From assembly GCA_026394195.1 (NCBI GenBank), contig JAPKYS010000063.1, forward strand, positions 1 through 64,000: a stretch of 64,000 nucleotides of DNA. The letters are read 5' to 3'. A program made the position numbers and the translations under genes. The notes beneath the pieces are model-generated. The model made no database searches, was not told the DNA's origin, and was given only the letters and a program-made list of their open reading frames with translations. Of this stretch, positions 42,919 through 51,353 are shown in pieces; the stretch's first letter is position 1; each line of letters opens with the position of its first letter. The DNA is from a bacterium. Its GTDB lineage: Bacteria; Electryoneota; B3-LCP.

Positions 42919-43109
42919 ATCCCCACGTACAGCCGGCGATTTGAAAGAGAACCATTTCGCCATATTGGGTGCCTCCCTAAGCGTTTCTTACTTCCACTGC
43001 CCGTTAGGGTCCCTTGCGGGATGAGGCCTGTATTACGCGCCTGAGAGGTAGGCTCCCTCTCTTTTAGTGTTGGTTCTTTTAAATCGCAACAGGCTGTAGC
43101 GTTGGGGAT
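42919..43109 (-). ncRNA. ssrS: 6S RNA (probable)
   Basis: The gap between zapA and rny folds, on the minus strand, into one long rod. Positions 43109 down to about 43093 (ATCCCCAACG-type) pair with 42934-42919 (CGTGGGGAT-type), with only two bulged bases. The next segment, GCGATTTAAAAGAACCA, pairs with TGGTTCTCTTTCAAATCGC. An unpaired central region and a terminal arm with CCCG/CGGG follow. The length of 191 bases, the rod with a central bubble and the place after zapA are the hallmarks of 6S RNA, which sequesters sigma-70 RNA polymerase. Primary sequence was not matched against a model. Confidence 0.72.
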
Positions 43110-43145
43110 ATTATCTAAGTTGGTTCCTATTTGATGGATGATTAG

Positions 43146-43454
43146 TCACAGGTTCGAGCAGATTTCCATTAATTTTCTGGTGCGTTGTGTGATTTCCCTG
43201 CTATACTGTGCCGCTTCGTCCTGGTATCCGGATAATTGTTGCCTGGTGCGGATTAACTCATCCGCGAGATTTAGCGCTGTCAGAATGGCGTTTTTTAACG
43301 GGGAGATATCTGACTGCTGTTTGCTTAATTGCTGCATCCGCTGATCAACCAGCACAGCCACTTCCTGAAGATACAAGGCATTATCATATCCTACCACTGG
43401 ATACTCAATACCCATAATCTTTATGCGAACAGTCGTCGGTGAATCTTTTTCCAC
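43146..43454 (-). CDS. zapA: Cell division protein ZapA
   Basis: A 102-residue protein that bundles FtsZ filaments. The N-terminal half (VRIKIMGIEYPVVG, then LQEVAVLVDQRMQQL) and the helical, coiled-coil C-terminal half match ZapA. It starts at GTG (43452-43454). It is followed by the 6S RNA and preceded by a ZapB-like coiled-coil gene, so a division pair is likely. Confidence 0.88.
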   Translation of the reverse strand: MEKDSPTTVRIKIMGIEYPVVGYDNALYLQEVAVLVDQRMQQLSKQQSDISPLKNAILTALNLADELIRTRQQLSGYQDEAAQYSREITQRTRKLMEICSNL

Positions 43455-43503
43455 GGGTCAGTCTTCGTAAATATTATACGTTACTTGCTGCAATGCTCAG
43501 ATA

Positions 43504-43815
43504 TCAGTACTTATCCAACTTGGCTATCAGGTCCATTATCTTGGATTTAATAAGCTCATCGCGGTCAGAGTCACGCTGGTTGCGTATCAGCAGATCGCGT
43601 TGGTTGATCGACAAGTCAATCTCACTGTTTTGCTTCTGCAGATCGTTCTCGAGTTCATTGAGTTTCAGCTTCATTTCGGCGTTTTCAGCCTGCATTTCGC
43701 CGAAGCGCTGTATCAGGTGCGCAACTTTACGTTCCAGTTCGTCAAACTGGGACAAATCGCCGAAAAGTCCGATTTCAAATTGTCCGTCGCTGCCCTTTGG
43801 AGTATGTCCAGCCAC
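43504..43815 (-). CDS. Small coiled-coil protein, ZapB-like
   Basis: A 103-residue protein starting at GTG two bases after pheT's stop. Residues about 20-75 are a regular heptad coiled coil (FDELERKVAHLIQRFGEMQA, then ENDLQKQN). Position before zapA suggests a cell division partner like ZapB, but coiled coils are not diagnostic. No other feature is seen. Confidence 0.7.
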   Translation of the reverse strand: MAGHTPKGSDGQFEIGLFGDLSQFDELERKVAHLIQRFGEMQAENAEMKLKLNELENDLQKQNSEIDLSINQRDLLIRNQRDSDRDELIKSKIMDLIAKLDKY

Positions 43816-43817
43816 GA

Positions 43818-46196
43818 TCAGGTCCTGAGTTTTGCTCCGAATTTCCTGTCCATAGCGTTTACCACCGCTCTGATTGCTTCGTCCGCTTCTTCATCCGTGA
43901 GCGTACGTTCTGCGGATTGAAAACTCAAACGAAAAGCCAGGCTCTTTCGGTTTTCGCCGACTTGCGGACCTCGATAAACGTCGAATAATTGGCATTCCCA
44001 GAGACTATCCCCTGAGCTTTCTTTTATCAATTGCAACATGTCGCCGGCGGCAACCGTCTCATCCACGGTGAAAGCAAGATCGCGTTGCAAAGGTGGAAAC
44101 TTGGAAAAATGCCGATATACCATTCGATCTTTAGCCTGTTCCTGCAGGATAGGGACCGAAAACTCAAATGCAAAAATCGGAGCGTCAATTCCGAAGGAAA
44201 CTGCAATGGTAGGGGAGATTTGCCCAAACCAACCGGCCTTTTTACCGGCGCAAACCAGTTGAGCCGCGTCCGCCGTACATGGTCCTTCACCATCAATATA
44301 ATAAATGAAATCGAATTTGTCAATAGAAAGTTCTCCAACAAGATCCATGGCGATGCCCTTTAAGTCCAAAAACGTTACGGGTTCAGGAGCCAAATTCCAG
44401 CGGCGAGAATCCAATCTTCCAACCATCAACCCTGAAATGACTGTTTCTTCACACAGGCCGGAACTCGGAGCCGCGAAAAAATGATCAATTTCGAAGATGC
44501 GCAGATCCTCCATGCCGCGGTTCAGATTATGCGCAGCAACCTTAAGCAGCCCTGGCAGTAATCCGTTGCACAGACTGGACATATCTTCACTGGCGGGATT
44601 GCTCAATTTGACAGCAGGAGGATACCCCGGCAGTTCGGACTCTTTTTCGGAGATCAGCGGTGAAGTCATCACCTGGGTGAAGCCCAATCGGATTAATAAG
44701 TCGCGCAGCTTTCTCTGGAAGGTTTCCGAAGAGGAAAAGGAAAAATCGAGCGGGATGTTGGCTCGCTGTGCGCTGGGGACCTGGTTATAGCCGTAAAGAC
44801 GCGCTACCTCTTCGATCAAGTCAATTTCGCGCTCCAGGTCAGGTCGGAAAGCAGGAGGCTCCACCTGAAGCGGCTCGCCGTCTTCCACCCTGCAACCCAA
44901 TTGTTCCAGGTATTTTTTGATGTTAACCGGAGGGATATCTGCGCCGATGATCGCCTGCACCCTCCGGGGACGCAGATCGATTCGGGTCGGAATCAACGGT
45001 TTGGGGTAGACGTCTGAAATGCCCTGTGCGACTACTCCGCCCGCGGTCTGCAGAATCAGAGCGGCAGCCATATCCAGAGACCGGATGGTTGCCTCTGGGT
45101 CCGCACCCCGTTCGAACCGACGGGAAGAATCGGTGGAGAGGCCCAGGATGCGTGAGGTGCGCCGTGTATTGATGGGATCGAAATAGGCGCTTTCCAGCAG
45201 CAGGCCTCTGGTGCTCCCGGTAATTTCGCTGTTCTCACCGCCCATAACGCCCGCCAGAGCGACTCCACCGGCTCCGTCGCATATCAATAACATGCGCTCG
45301 TCCAGCCGGCGTTCTGTTCCATCCAAGGTGCGAAAAATCTCAGCAGAACCAGCTCGCCGAACGTTGATCTTCTGCCCACTAAGTCGATCGAAATCAAATG
45401 CGTGCATGGGGTGACCGATTTCCAGCATGACGTAATTGGTCACGTCCACTACGTTGTTGATGGCTCGAAGACCTACCGCTTCAAGTCTGCGTTGCAGCCA
45501 GGGTGGGGAAGGGGCAATCTTGACGCCCTGAATGACACGGGCGCTATACCTTGGACAAAGCTCTGGCTCTTCGACGCTTATCTTCGTCAATTCGCCGATG
45601 GGGGGACCATTTTCCACTGCTCGGTAGCTCAGGGGTTGAAATGGCAAACCCAGTATGGCTGCAATTTCCCGCGCCACCCCAATATGCGATAGGCAATCCG
45701 GGCGGTTCAGAGTGATTTCCAGATCGAGTGCCCAATCCTGCGGACCGATCAGCTCTTTTAACGGCAAACCGATTTCCGCTTCCGGATCGAGCACCATGAT
45801 CCCTTCTCGATCGTCGCTTAACCCCAGCTCCCATTCCGAACAGATCATCCCCTCGGATTTGACGCCACGGATGGGGCGGGATTCTATCAACATTCCATTG
45901 GGTAGAATAGAACCAGCGCCGATAAAAGCTATCTTTTGTCCCGGAGCAACGTTGGGCGCTCCGCAGACGACTTCACGTATCTCTTTTCCCAGATCAACGC
46001 GGCAGATGTGCAGCTTATCGGCATTGGGGTGGGTTTGAACTTCCTGTACGTAACCGACGTATACACCCTCCAGCTGTGGTCCCACAGAGAGTATGTTTTC
46101 CACCTCCAGACCAGCCATGGTCAAGACCTCACCTAATTCCTGCGGTGAGAGCGGAAAATCCACCAAACTTTTCAGCCAGAGATAAGATATGCGCAT
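43818..46196 (-). CDS. pheT: Phenylalanyl-tRNA synthetase beta subunit
   Basis: A 792-residue subunit of the heterotetrameric synthetase. It has an N-terminal tRNA-binding (EMAP-like) domain (VQTHPNADKLHICRVDLG), B3/B4 domains with RYSARVIQGVKI and MHAFDFDRL, the B5 domain, the catalytic-like core (LIRLGFTQVMTSPLIS) and a C-terminal anticodon-binding domain (FSKFPPLQRDLAFTVDE). It lies six bases after pheS. Confidence 0.96.
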   Translation of the reverse strand: MRISYLWLKSLVDFPLSPQELGEVLTMAGLEVENILSVGPQLEGVYVGYVQEVQTHPNADKLHICRVDLGKEIREVVCGAPNVAPGQKIAFIGAGSILPNGMLIESRPIRGVKSEGMICSEWELGLSDDREGIMVLDPEAEIGLPLKELIGPQDWALDLEITLNRPDCLSHIGVAREIAAILGLPFQPLSYRAVENGPPIGELTKISVEEPELCPRYSARVIQGVKIAPSPPWLQRRLEAVGLRAINNVVDVTNYVMLEIGHPMHAFDFDRLSGQKINVRRAGSAEIFRTLDGTERRLDERMLLICDGAGGVALAGVMGGENSEITGSTRGLLLESAYFDPINTRRTSRILGLSTDSSRRFERGADPEATIRSLDMAAALILQTAGGVVAQGISDVYPKPLIPTRIDLRPRRVQAIIGADIPPVNIKKYLEQLGCRVEDGEPLQVEPPAFRPDLEREIDLIEEVARLYGYNQVPSAQRANIPLDFSFSSSETFQRKLRDLLIRLGFTQVMTSPLISEKESELPGYPPAVKLSNPASEDMSSLCNGLLPGLLKVAAHNLNRGMEDLRIFEIDHFFAAPSSGLCEETVISGLMVGRLDSRRWNLAPEPVTFLDLKGIAMDLVGELSIDKFDFIYYIDGEGPCTADAAQLVCAGKKAGWFGQISPTIAVSFGIDAPIFAFEFSVPILQEQAKDRMVYRHFSKFPPLQRDLAFTVDETVAAGDMLQLIKESSGDSLWECQLFDVYRGPQVGENRKSLAFRLSFQSAERTLTDEEADEAIRAVVNAMDRKFGAKLRT

Positions 46197-46202
46197 ATTG
46201 GG

Positions 46203-47207
46203 TTAAAATTGTCGTAGGAAGCGAAGGTCATTTTCGTAGAACAGTCGGATATCGTCTACACCATACCAGATCATGGCGGTGCGTTCAATACCCAGACCGA
46301 AGGCGAATCCAGTCCATTCTTCCGGATCGATTCCAACTCCGGAAAGTACAGCCGGATCCACCATCCCCGATCCACCCATCTCCAACCACCCTTTATCTTT
46401 ACAGACCCGGCAGCCCGAGCCTTTGCACAGGAAACAGGAAGCGTCCACTTCAGCGGATGGTTCGGTGAATGGGAAGTAGTGAGGTCTAAAGCGAAGTTTT
46501 GTGTCGGAACCGAAGAGCTGACGGTAGAAAGTCAGCAGTGTGCCTTTCAAGTCGGCAAAAGTGACCCCGTGATCTACATACAATCCTTCAACCTGGTGGA
46601 ATACCGGGAAGTGGGTCGGATCGGGTTTGTCTTTGCGGTACACTCGTCCGGGAGCAATCATGCGCACCGGCAGTTTTCCACGTTCCAGAACCCTGATTTG
46701 CACGGGGCTGGTTTCGGTGCGAAGCAGATGCTCCTTATCGATATAGAAGGTATCCGCTTCATCCCGAGCCGGATGCCATTCCGGCGTGTTCAGCGCAGTG
46801 AAGTTATAGTAGGGCGTCTCGATTTCCGGGCCGGTTTCGACCGTAAACCCCATGGAACGAAAGATGCTCTTTACGCGCTCTTCTACCTGAACCAGGGGGT
46901 GCAGCCGACCGATTTCCGAACTTCGTCCGGGCAGCGTCAGATCGAGTGTGGGTTTTGACCATTGTTTTTGACGCAAAACCTCAAGCTGACCATCCAAGCC
47001 CTGGTTAATCTTCTCCTTGAGCAGGTTTAATTCTGCCCCGCGGGCAGGGCGTTCGGCAGTAGAAAGCATTCCCAGTTCCTTGAACTGAGCGGTCAGCAAT
47101 CCCTTCTTGCCGACAAAGCGTACCCGAAGCTCCTCCAGCGCTCGCGCATCACGCGCCTGAAGCAATTCCGTCTCGAACTGAGCGGTTAAATCATCCAGAC
47201 CGGACAT
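46203..47207 (-). CDS. pheS: Phenylalanyl-tRNA synthetase alpha subunit
   Basis: A 334-residue catalytic subunit. It shows class II motifs: the motif 2 region with PGRVYRKDKPDPTHFPVFHQ, then FRPHYFPFTEPSAEV and, for motif 3, GFAFGLGIERTAM. A Cys-rich insert CFLCKGSGCRVCKDKGW lies at about 257-275; this is not present in every PheS and looks like a zinc-type loop. It follows rplT by 15 bases. Confidence 0.96.
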   Translation of the reverse strand: MSGLDDLTAQFETELLQARDARALEELRVRFVGKKGLLTAQFKELGMLSTAERPARGAELNLLKEKINQGLDGQLEVLRQKQWSKPTLDLTLPGRSSEIGRLHPLVQVEERVKSIFRSMGFTVETGPEIETPYYNFTALNTPEWHPARDEADTFYIDKEHLLRTETSPVQIRVLERGKLPVRMIAPGRVYRKDKPDPTHFPVFHQVEGLYVDHGVTFADLKGTLLTFYRQLFGSDTKLRFRPHYFPFTEPSAEVDASCFLCKGSGCRVCKDKGWLEMGGSGMVDPAVLSGVGIDPEEWTGFAFGLGIERTAMIWYGVDDIRLFYENDLRFLRQF

Positions 47208-47222
47208 TGATATTCAGTGAGA

Positions 47223-47570
47223 TTACGATCTGAGAACCGAAACGATCTGGGCGAAGGATGCCGAATCCTGGGCGGCGATGTCTGCCAGCGCCTTGCGATC
47301 CAGATCCAATCCTTTCACCTTCAGTGCATGCAGGAAGGTAGAGTAGCTCAAACCATTTTCCCGGCAGGCAGCATTGATGCGGACAATCCATAACCGGCGA
47401 AAATCTCTCTTGCGGCGCCGGCGATCGCGATAGGCGTATTGGCGGGCTCGATCCACAGCCTGGTGGGCGCAGGAAATAAGTCGGTGACGTCCACCTACGT
47501 ATCCCCTGGCGTTCTTTAGTACCCTCTTACGCTTGCTGCGCGACGCTGGGGCGTTGGTCGCTCGTGGCAC
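47223..47570 (-). CDS. rplT: Ribosomal protein L20
   Basis: A 115-residue basic protein of the large ribosomal subunit, with the expected PRATNAP start, KNARGYVGGRHR segment and RRRRKRDFRRLWI motif. It sits 13 bases after rpmI. In Firmicutes and enterobacteria L20 represses this operon by binding its mRNA; whether that holds here is unknown. Confidence 0.97.
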   Translation of the reverse strand: MPRATNAPASRSKRKRVLKNARGYVGGRHRLISCAHQAVDRARQYAYRDRRRRKRDFRRLWIVRINAACRENGLSYSTFLHALKVKGLDLDRKALADIAAQDSASFAQIVSVLRS

Positions 47571-47583
47571 TTTTTCTCCTCTT

Positions 47584-47778
47584 TCAGCTTAGAATCATTC
47601 TGTGAACCCGTTCCTGGTCGGAAGGATGCACCTCTCCGGCTTGTCGCAGGTTCCTCTTACGTCCCGGCGACTTTTTCGTCAAAATATGCGAATGGTACGC
47701 CTTTTTCCGTTTAATTTTACCGGAGGCATTAACCCTGAACCGTTTCGCAGCGCCCCGGTTACTCTTCATTTTGGGCAT
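47584..47778 (-). CDS. rpmI: Ribosomal protein L35
   Basis: A 64-residue protein with the standard [13 protein letters not shown] start and [18 protein letters not shown] core. The ATG at 47778 gives the usual length and has AAGGAAG upstream; a frame opening at 47838 would add 20 unrelated residues. A gap of 134 bases separates it from infC. Confidence 0.95.
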   Translation of the reverse strand: MPKMKSNRGAAKRFRVNASGKIKRKKAYHSHILTKKSPGRKRNLRQAGEVHPSDQERVHRMILS

Positions 47779-47912
47779 GGTAGACCCGTCTTCCTTGGTG
47801 TGGTTATCTCTCGATATAGCTATGACGATTACAGCCACTACGAATCACCTTTAGGATGGGGATTTCGTAATGGTTGTTGAAGAGATTTATTCAATATCCA
47901 GGTGGTGGGCGC

Positions 47913-48446
47913 CTATTTTTTCGCCAGGATCATGACGATGTTGCGTCCGCCTTCCATTTTCGGGCTCGATTCAACCTTGGCGACGTCAGCAAGCGCTTCG
48001 GCGAAATTTTTGATGACCAGCTCCCCGAATTCCTTGTGGGTGATCAGTCTTCCCCGAAAGATAACGGAAACCTTGACTTTATTCCCCTGCAATAAAAATT
48101 TTTTGGCTGCCTCGGTTTTAAACTCGAAATCATGACTGTTGATTTTTGGGGTAAGGCGGATGCCTTTGATCTGTCCGGAAGCCTGCTTCTTCGCTCCCTT
48201 GTCCTTTTTGGCCAGCTCATACCGGTACTTGCCGAAATCCATCACCTTGCAAACCGGTGGCCGCGCCGTGGCTGAAATTTCAACCAGGTCCAGTTCGCGA
48301 TCACGGGCAATTTGCCGCGCTTCCTGCAGGCCGATAATGCCAACCTGATTGCCGTCCGAATCAATCAGTCGAATAGGTGAAATATTGATCTGCTCATTGA
48401 TGCGGACCTTAGGTTCTTTGTATGAAGTTACCGGCTTGGTCTTAAT
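47913..48446 (-). CDS. infC: Translation initiation factor IF-3 with an AUU start codon
   Basis: A 177-residue protein. The first in-frame ATG (48245) would remove the N-terminal domain. Reading back, the frame is open to an ATT at 48444-48446 with a strong Shine-Dalgarno, AAGGAGG, seven bases upstream. The product then begins IKTKPVTSYKEPKVRINEQI and LIDSDGNQVGII, the normal IF-3 N-terminus. The C-terminal domain ends the protein. AUU starts are a known hallmark of infC, because IF-3 discriminates against non-standard starts and so represses itself. The Shine-Dalgarno overlaps the stop codon of thrS. Confidence 0.95.
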   Translation of the reverse strand: MKTKPVTSYKEPKVRINEQINISPIRLIDSDGNQVGIIGLQEARQIARDRELDLVEISATARPPVCKVMDFGKYRYELAKKDKGAKKQASGQIKGIRLTPKINSHDFEFKTEAAKKFLLQGNKVKVSVIFRGRLITHKEFGELVIKNFAEALADVAKVESSPKMEGGRNIVMILAKK

Positions 48447-48453
48447 CCTGTGC

Positions 48454-48460
48454 CCTCCTT
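48454..48460 (-). promoter_or_regulatory. Strong ribosome-binding site that fixes the infC AUU start
   Basis: AAGGAGG on the minus strand, seven bases before the ATT and overlapping the thrS stop codon TAA at 48459-48461. It decides the start because there is no other ribosome site before the ATG at 48245. Confidence 0.85.
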
Positions 48461-50366
48461 AAGCTATACCCTGTTTCTTCTCTATAAGATCGCGCATGTA
48501 GGCGCTGATTTCCTCCGTCGTCCGGCTGCCCTGATCGCCTTTTCCCTTGAGGCGGAGGGATACGGTTCCGGCTTCGACTTCTTTCTTGCCGATAATCAGC
48601 ATAACCGGAATTTTTTCTAATTCAGCCTGGCGGATTTTGTAGCCAATCTTCTCACTGCGCTGGTCAACTTCGACCCGTAGTCCCGCAGCCTGCAGTTGCT
48701 GGTGAATCTGGACTGCATAATCATGCTGTTGATCGGTGATGGGAAGAATCCGCCCCTGAATCGGCGCCAGCCATAACGGAAAATCACCGGCGTACTGTTC
48801 GATCAGCAGACCGATGAAACGTTCGAGTGATCCTAAAATGGCGCGGTGGAGCATGACAGGTCGATGTTTTTGACCATCGGCGCCAATGTATTCCAGCTCA
48901 AAGAGTTCCGGCATGGAAAAATCGAGTTGAATGGTGCCGCATTGCCACCAGCGATTCAGACAGTCGCGGATGTGGAAGTCAATCTTTGGCCCGTAGAAAG
49001 CGCCTTCCCCAGGGTTAAGCTCATAATGAAGTTGAATCTTCTTCAGAGCGCCCTCCAGAGCCGCTTCGCTGCGCCGCCAGATTTCATCCGAACCGATGGA
49101 TTTTTCCGGTTGGGTGGAGAGTTCCACCCGAACGTCATTGAACCCGAAGGTGCTGTAGATTTCCTGGATCAAACCGATCAGGTCGATTACTTCCTCTTCG
49201 ATTTGTTCTGGCAGACAGTAAATGTGCGCATCGTCCTGCGTGAAGGCGCGCACGCGAATCAATCCGTGCAGTTCGCCTGATTTTTCAAACCGATGCACCA
49301 TTCCCAGTTCGGCAAAGCGCTTGGGTAAATCCCGATAGGAGAGCTGGTAGGTTTTGAAGATCAGCAGTCCACCGGGGCAATTCATCGGTTTTACTGCAAA
49401 ATCACGCTCTTCCTGCCGGGTGAAATACATGTTTTGACGGTAGTGTTCGTAATGCCCACTCCGCCGCCAGAGAATGTCCGAGAGAACGATCGGCGTGCGG
49501 ACTTCCACGTAACCATTCCTGGCGTGGATATCCCGCCAGTAATTGACGACTTGATCGTAGAGGACCAGCCCTTTGGGGTGCCAGAAGGGCGTTCCGGGCG
49601 CTTCGGGATGAAAACTGAACAGATCTAACAGCTTGCCCAGACGACGATGATCCCGCGCTTTGGCTTCCTCGTAGCGTTTAAGATGATCCTCCAACGCTTC
49701 TGCAGTCGAGTACACCGTACCATAGATGCGCTGCAACATGGGCAGCGATTCATCGCCGCGCCAGTATGCTCCCGCCAATGACAGTAACTTGAAGTGCTTC
49801 AAGGCAACGGTATTCGGCAGATGCGGTCCACGACACAGGTCGACAAAGCCGCCCTGCTGGTAGATGGAAATCTGCTCTTCCATCTCCTTGAGTAGTTCTA
49901 CCTTCAGACCTTCGCCGCGCTGTTCGAAGAGGTTGATCGCCTCGTCCCGGCTGATCTCTTTGCGCTCAATGGGGAGAGCTCGTTTGACCAACTGCATCAT
50001 CTTCGTTTCGATGCGAGGCAGATCTTCCGGCGTCAGGAATTCGGGGAGGAGTATGTCGTAGTAAAACGTATCCTCAAGCGCCGGACCGATACCAAGCTGC
50101 GCTTCCGGGTACAATTCCTTGACTGCGTGAGCCATCAGATGAGCGCAACTGTGCAGCAAAACCTCTCTGCCTTCGGGACTATCAAATGTTAAATACTCGA
50201 GGGTCGAATCCATGACCAAGGGACGGTTCAGGTCAATAACGACACCATTGACCTTTGCTGCCACTGTTTTTGCGACCTGGTCGCGCCCGTTGCGACGCAG
50301 CAGGTCCAGCGGGGACGTTCCTGCCTGTACCTCTAAAGTACTTCCGTCTGTCAGTGTGATGCGCAT
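48459..50366 (-). CDS. thrS: Threonyl-tRNA synthetase
   Basis: A 635-residue enzyme. The ATG at 50366 is chosen because a promoter (TTGTTA-17-TATATT at 50417-50445) would start transcription downstream of a longer start at 50435. It has an N-terminal TGS domain (MRITLTDGSTLEV), an editing domain with HSCAHLMAHAV and the Cys/His zinc site of this class, then class II motifs PMNCPGG, IRVRAFTQDDAHI and a C-terminal anticodon-binding domain. It heads the infC-rpmI-rplT-pheST series. Confidence 0.95.
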   Translation of the reverse strand: MRITLTDGSTLEVQAGTSPLDLLRRNGRDQVAKTVAAKVNGVVIDLNRPLVMDSTLEYLTFDSPEGREVLLHSCAHLMAHAVKELYPEAQLGIGPALEDTFYYDILLPEFLTPEDLPRIETKMMQLVKRALPIERKEISRDEAINLFEQRGEGLKVELLKEMEEQISIYQQGGFVDLCRGPHLPNTVALKHFKLLSLAGAYWRGDESLPMLQRIYGTVYSTAEALEDHLKRYEEAKARDHRRLGKLLDLFSFHPEAPGTPFWHPKGLVLYDQVVNYWRDIHARNGYVEVRTPIVLSDILWRRSGHYEHYRQNMYFTRQEERDFAVKPMNCPGGLLIFKTYQLSYRDLPKRFAELGMVHRFEKSGELHGLIRVRAFTQDDAHIYCLPEQIEEEVIDLIGLIQEIYSTFGFNDVRVELSTQPEKSIGSDEIWRRSEAALEGALKKIQLHYELNPGEGAFYGPKIDFHIRDCLNRWWQCGTIQLDFSMPELFELEYIGADGQKHRPVMLHRAILGSLERFIGLLIEQYAGDFPLWLAPIQGRILPITDQQHDYAVQIHQQLQAAGLRVEVDQRSEKIGYKIRQAELEKIPVMLIIGKKEVEAGTVSLRLKGKGDQGSRTTEEISAYMRDLIEKKQGIA

Positions 50367-50416
50367 TTTTTTAGCTTTAGACAATAAGACCGCTTGCGGC
50401 GGAATTGCGAAATTAA

Positions 50417-50445
50417 AATATAAGTCTTTTACCACCTTATAACAA
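50417..50445 (-). promoter_or_regulatory. Promoter of the thrS operon
   Basis: Minus strand TTGTTA (50440-50445), 17 bases, TATATT (50417-50422), about 50 bases upstream of the ATG at 50366. Confidence 0.65.
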
Positions 50446-50509
50446 GCAAAAAATTGCGAAATGATGATCGATATTGTCTCTTTTTAACTCCTGGAGATAA
50501 GTTGGAGAT

Positions 50510-50544
50510 AAAAATACCCATCATCACGCCAGGAGATGGGTATT
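50510..50544 (-). terminator. Terminator of the response regulator gene
   Basis: Minus strand AATACCCATC (50535-50544) pairs with 50513-50522, followed by TTTTATC. It lies 50 bases after the stop at 50594. Confidence 0.75.
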
Positions 50545-50593
50545 GGGTACTTTCTTATTCCAAGTGCTTTGTATTTATATCTTTAAGAATCGG

Positions 50594-51046
50594 CTATCCG
50601 GGCTCCTTGCAGATGGGAACGAAAACCGAAAATTCCGTCGTCTTTCTCTGGCGCCATGCCAATTTCCGTTCACACCTCTTCAGCCAGTTTACCAATTCCT
50701 GGACTCTGAACGGCTTTGTGAAGACTTCGCATCCCAAATTTTCAGCCTGCTGACGGCTCTCCTCCGTCCAGGCACCCGACATCAGGGCGATATGCTTGAC
50801 CTTGCAACCGTTCTTCTTCTGGTGTTCGATGAACTCCAATCCTGTTAACCCCGGCATGTGCACGTCGCTGATGATCACATCATTGCAAGCAACGCCAACC
50901 GGACATCCGCAATTCGCTTCTAAATACAGCGGACAGGTAGAAACCGCTGCGTAATCCTGAACTTCATAACCACGCTGCTTTAAGATCTCCACGACGATCT
51001 CTCTGATTGCCTCGTCGTCATCGAACACACTGGCTCGGTACCTCAT
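50594..51046 (-). CDS. Response regulator with a cysteine-rich insert
   Basis: A 150-residue single-domain receiver. The ATG at 51046 has GAGGA upstream; a longer frame would add 63 unrelated residues. It has the acidic pair DDD (9-11), the phosphorylated Asp61 in ISDVHMPG, Ser90 and Lys111 (FTKPF). Between strands 2 and 3 there is an insert, TCPLYLEANCGCPVGVACND, with Cys38, 46, 48 and 54, that could bind metal. No output domain is present. The last 25 residues are basic. Neighbours do not suggest a partner kinase. Confidence 0.88.
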   Translation of the reverse strand: MRYRASVFDDDEAIREIVVEILKQRGYEVQDYAAVSTCPLYLEANCGCPVGVACNDVIISDVHMPGLTGLEFIEHQKKNGCKVKHIALMSGAWTEESRQQAENLGCEVFTKPFRVQELVNWLKRCERKLAWRQRKTTEFSVFVPICKEPG

Positions 51047-51182
51047 GGGAATCCTCATCGTGCTTGAGACGTTCTTCACTGCTTCAACTGATAAATTCCG
51101 TAACCGCGTTGGTCTTATCAAACCGTCAGCCTGCTCCTTCGTGACCGAGTTTTTCGAGTTGGATGTCAAATACCGTGGATTA

Positions 51183-51217
51183 ACCCCCCCTGTGTTTTGA
51201 CGTACAAGTCGGGGGGT
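51183..51217. other. C/G-rich inverted repeat in the gap before the response regulator
   Basis: ACCCCCC and GGGGGGT bracket about 20 bases, with a weaker inner pairing. It lies 130-170 bases upstream of the response regulator ATG and may be part of its leader. The 307-base gap (51047-51353) holds this, a terminator and nothing else. Confidence 0.35.
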
Positions 51218-51283
51218 CGATAGGATATACGGCAAATCGCGCTGAGGAGTTGAGATTTTTTACTGTTTCACCACCTCCAATGA

Positions 51284-51306
51284 GAAAAACCGGTCTTGCG
51301 ACCGGT
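51284..51306 (-). terminator. Terminator of the FapA-like gene
   Basis: Minus strand ACCGGTC-GCAA-GACCGGT (51289-51306) followed by TTTTCTC. Confidence 0.75.
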
Positions 51307-51353
51307 CGAGAGGTGTGGAATTTTATCGAAGTCTGCAATGCAAACAGATAGTG

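Noticed and set aside
50367..50593. T-box leader before thrS
   Set aside because: The only hairpin here points away as the terminator of the response regulator, and the thrS promoter lies about 50 bases from its ATG, leaving no room for a T-box.
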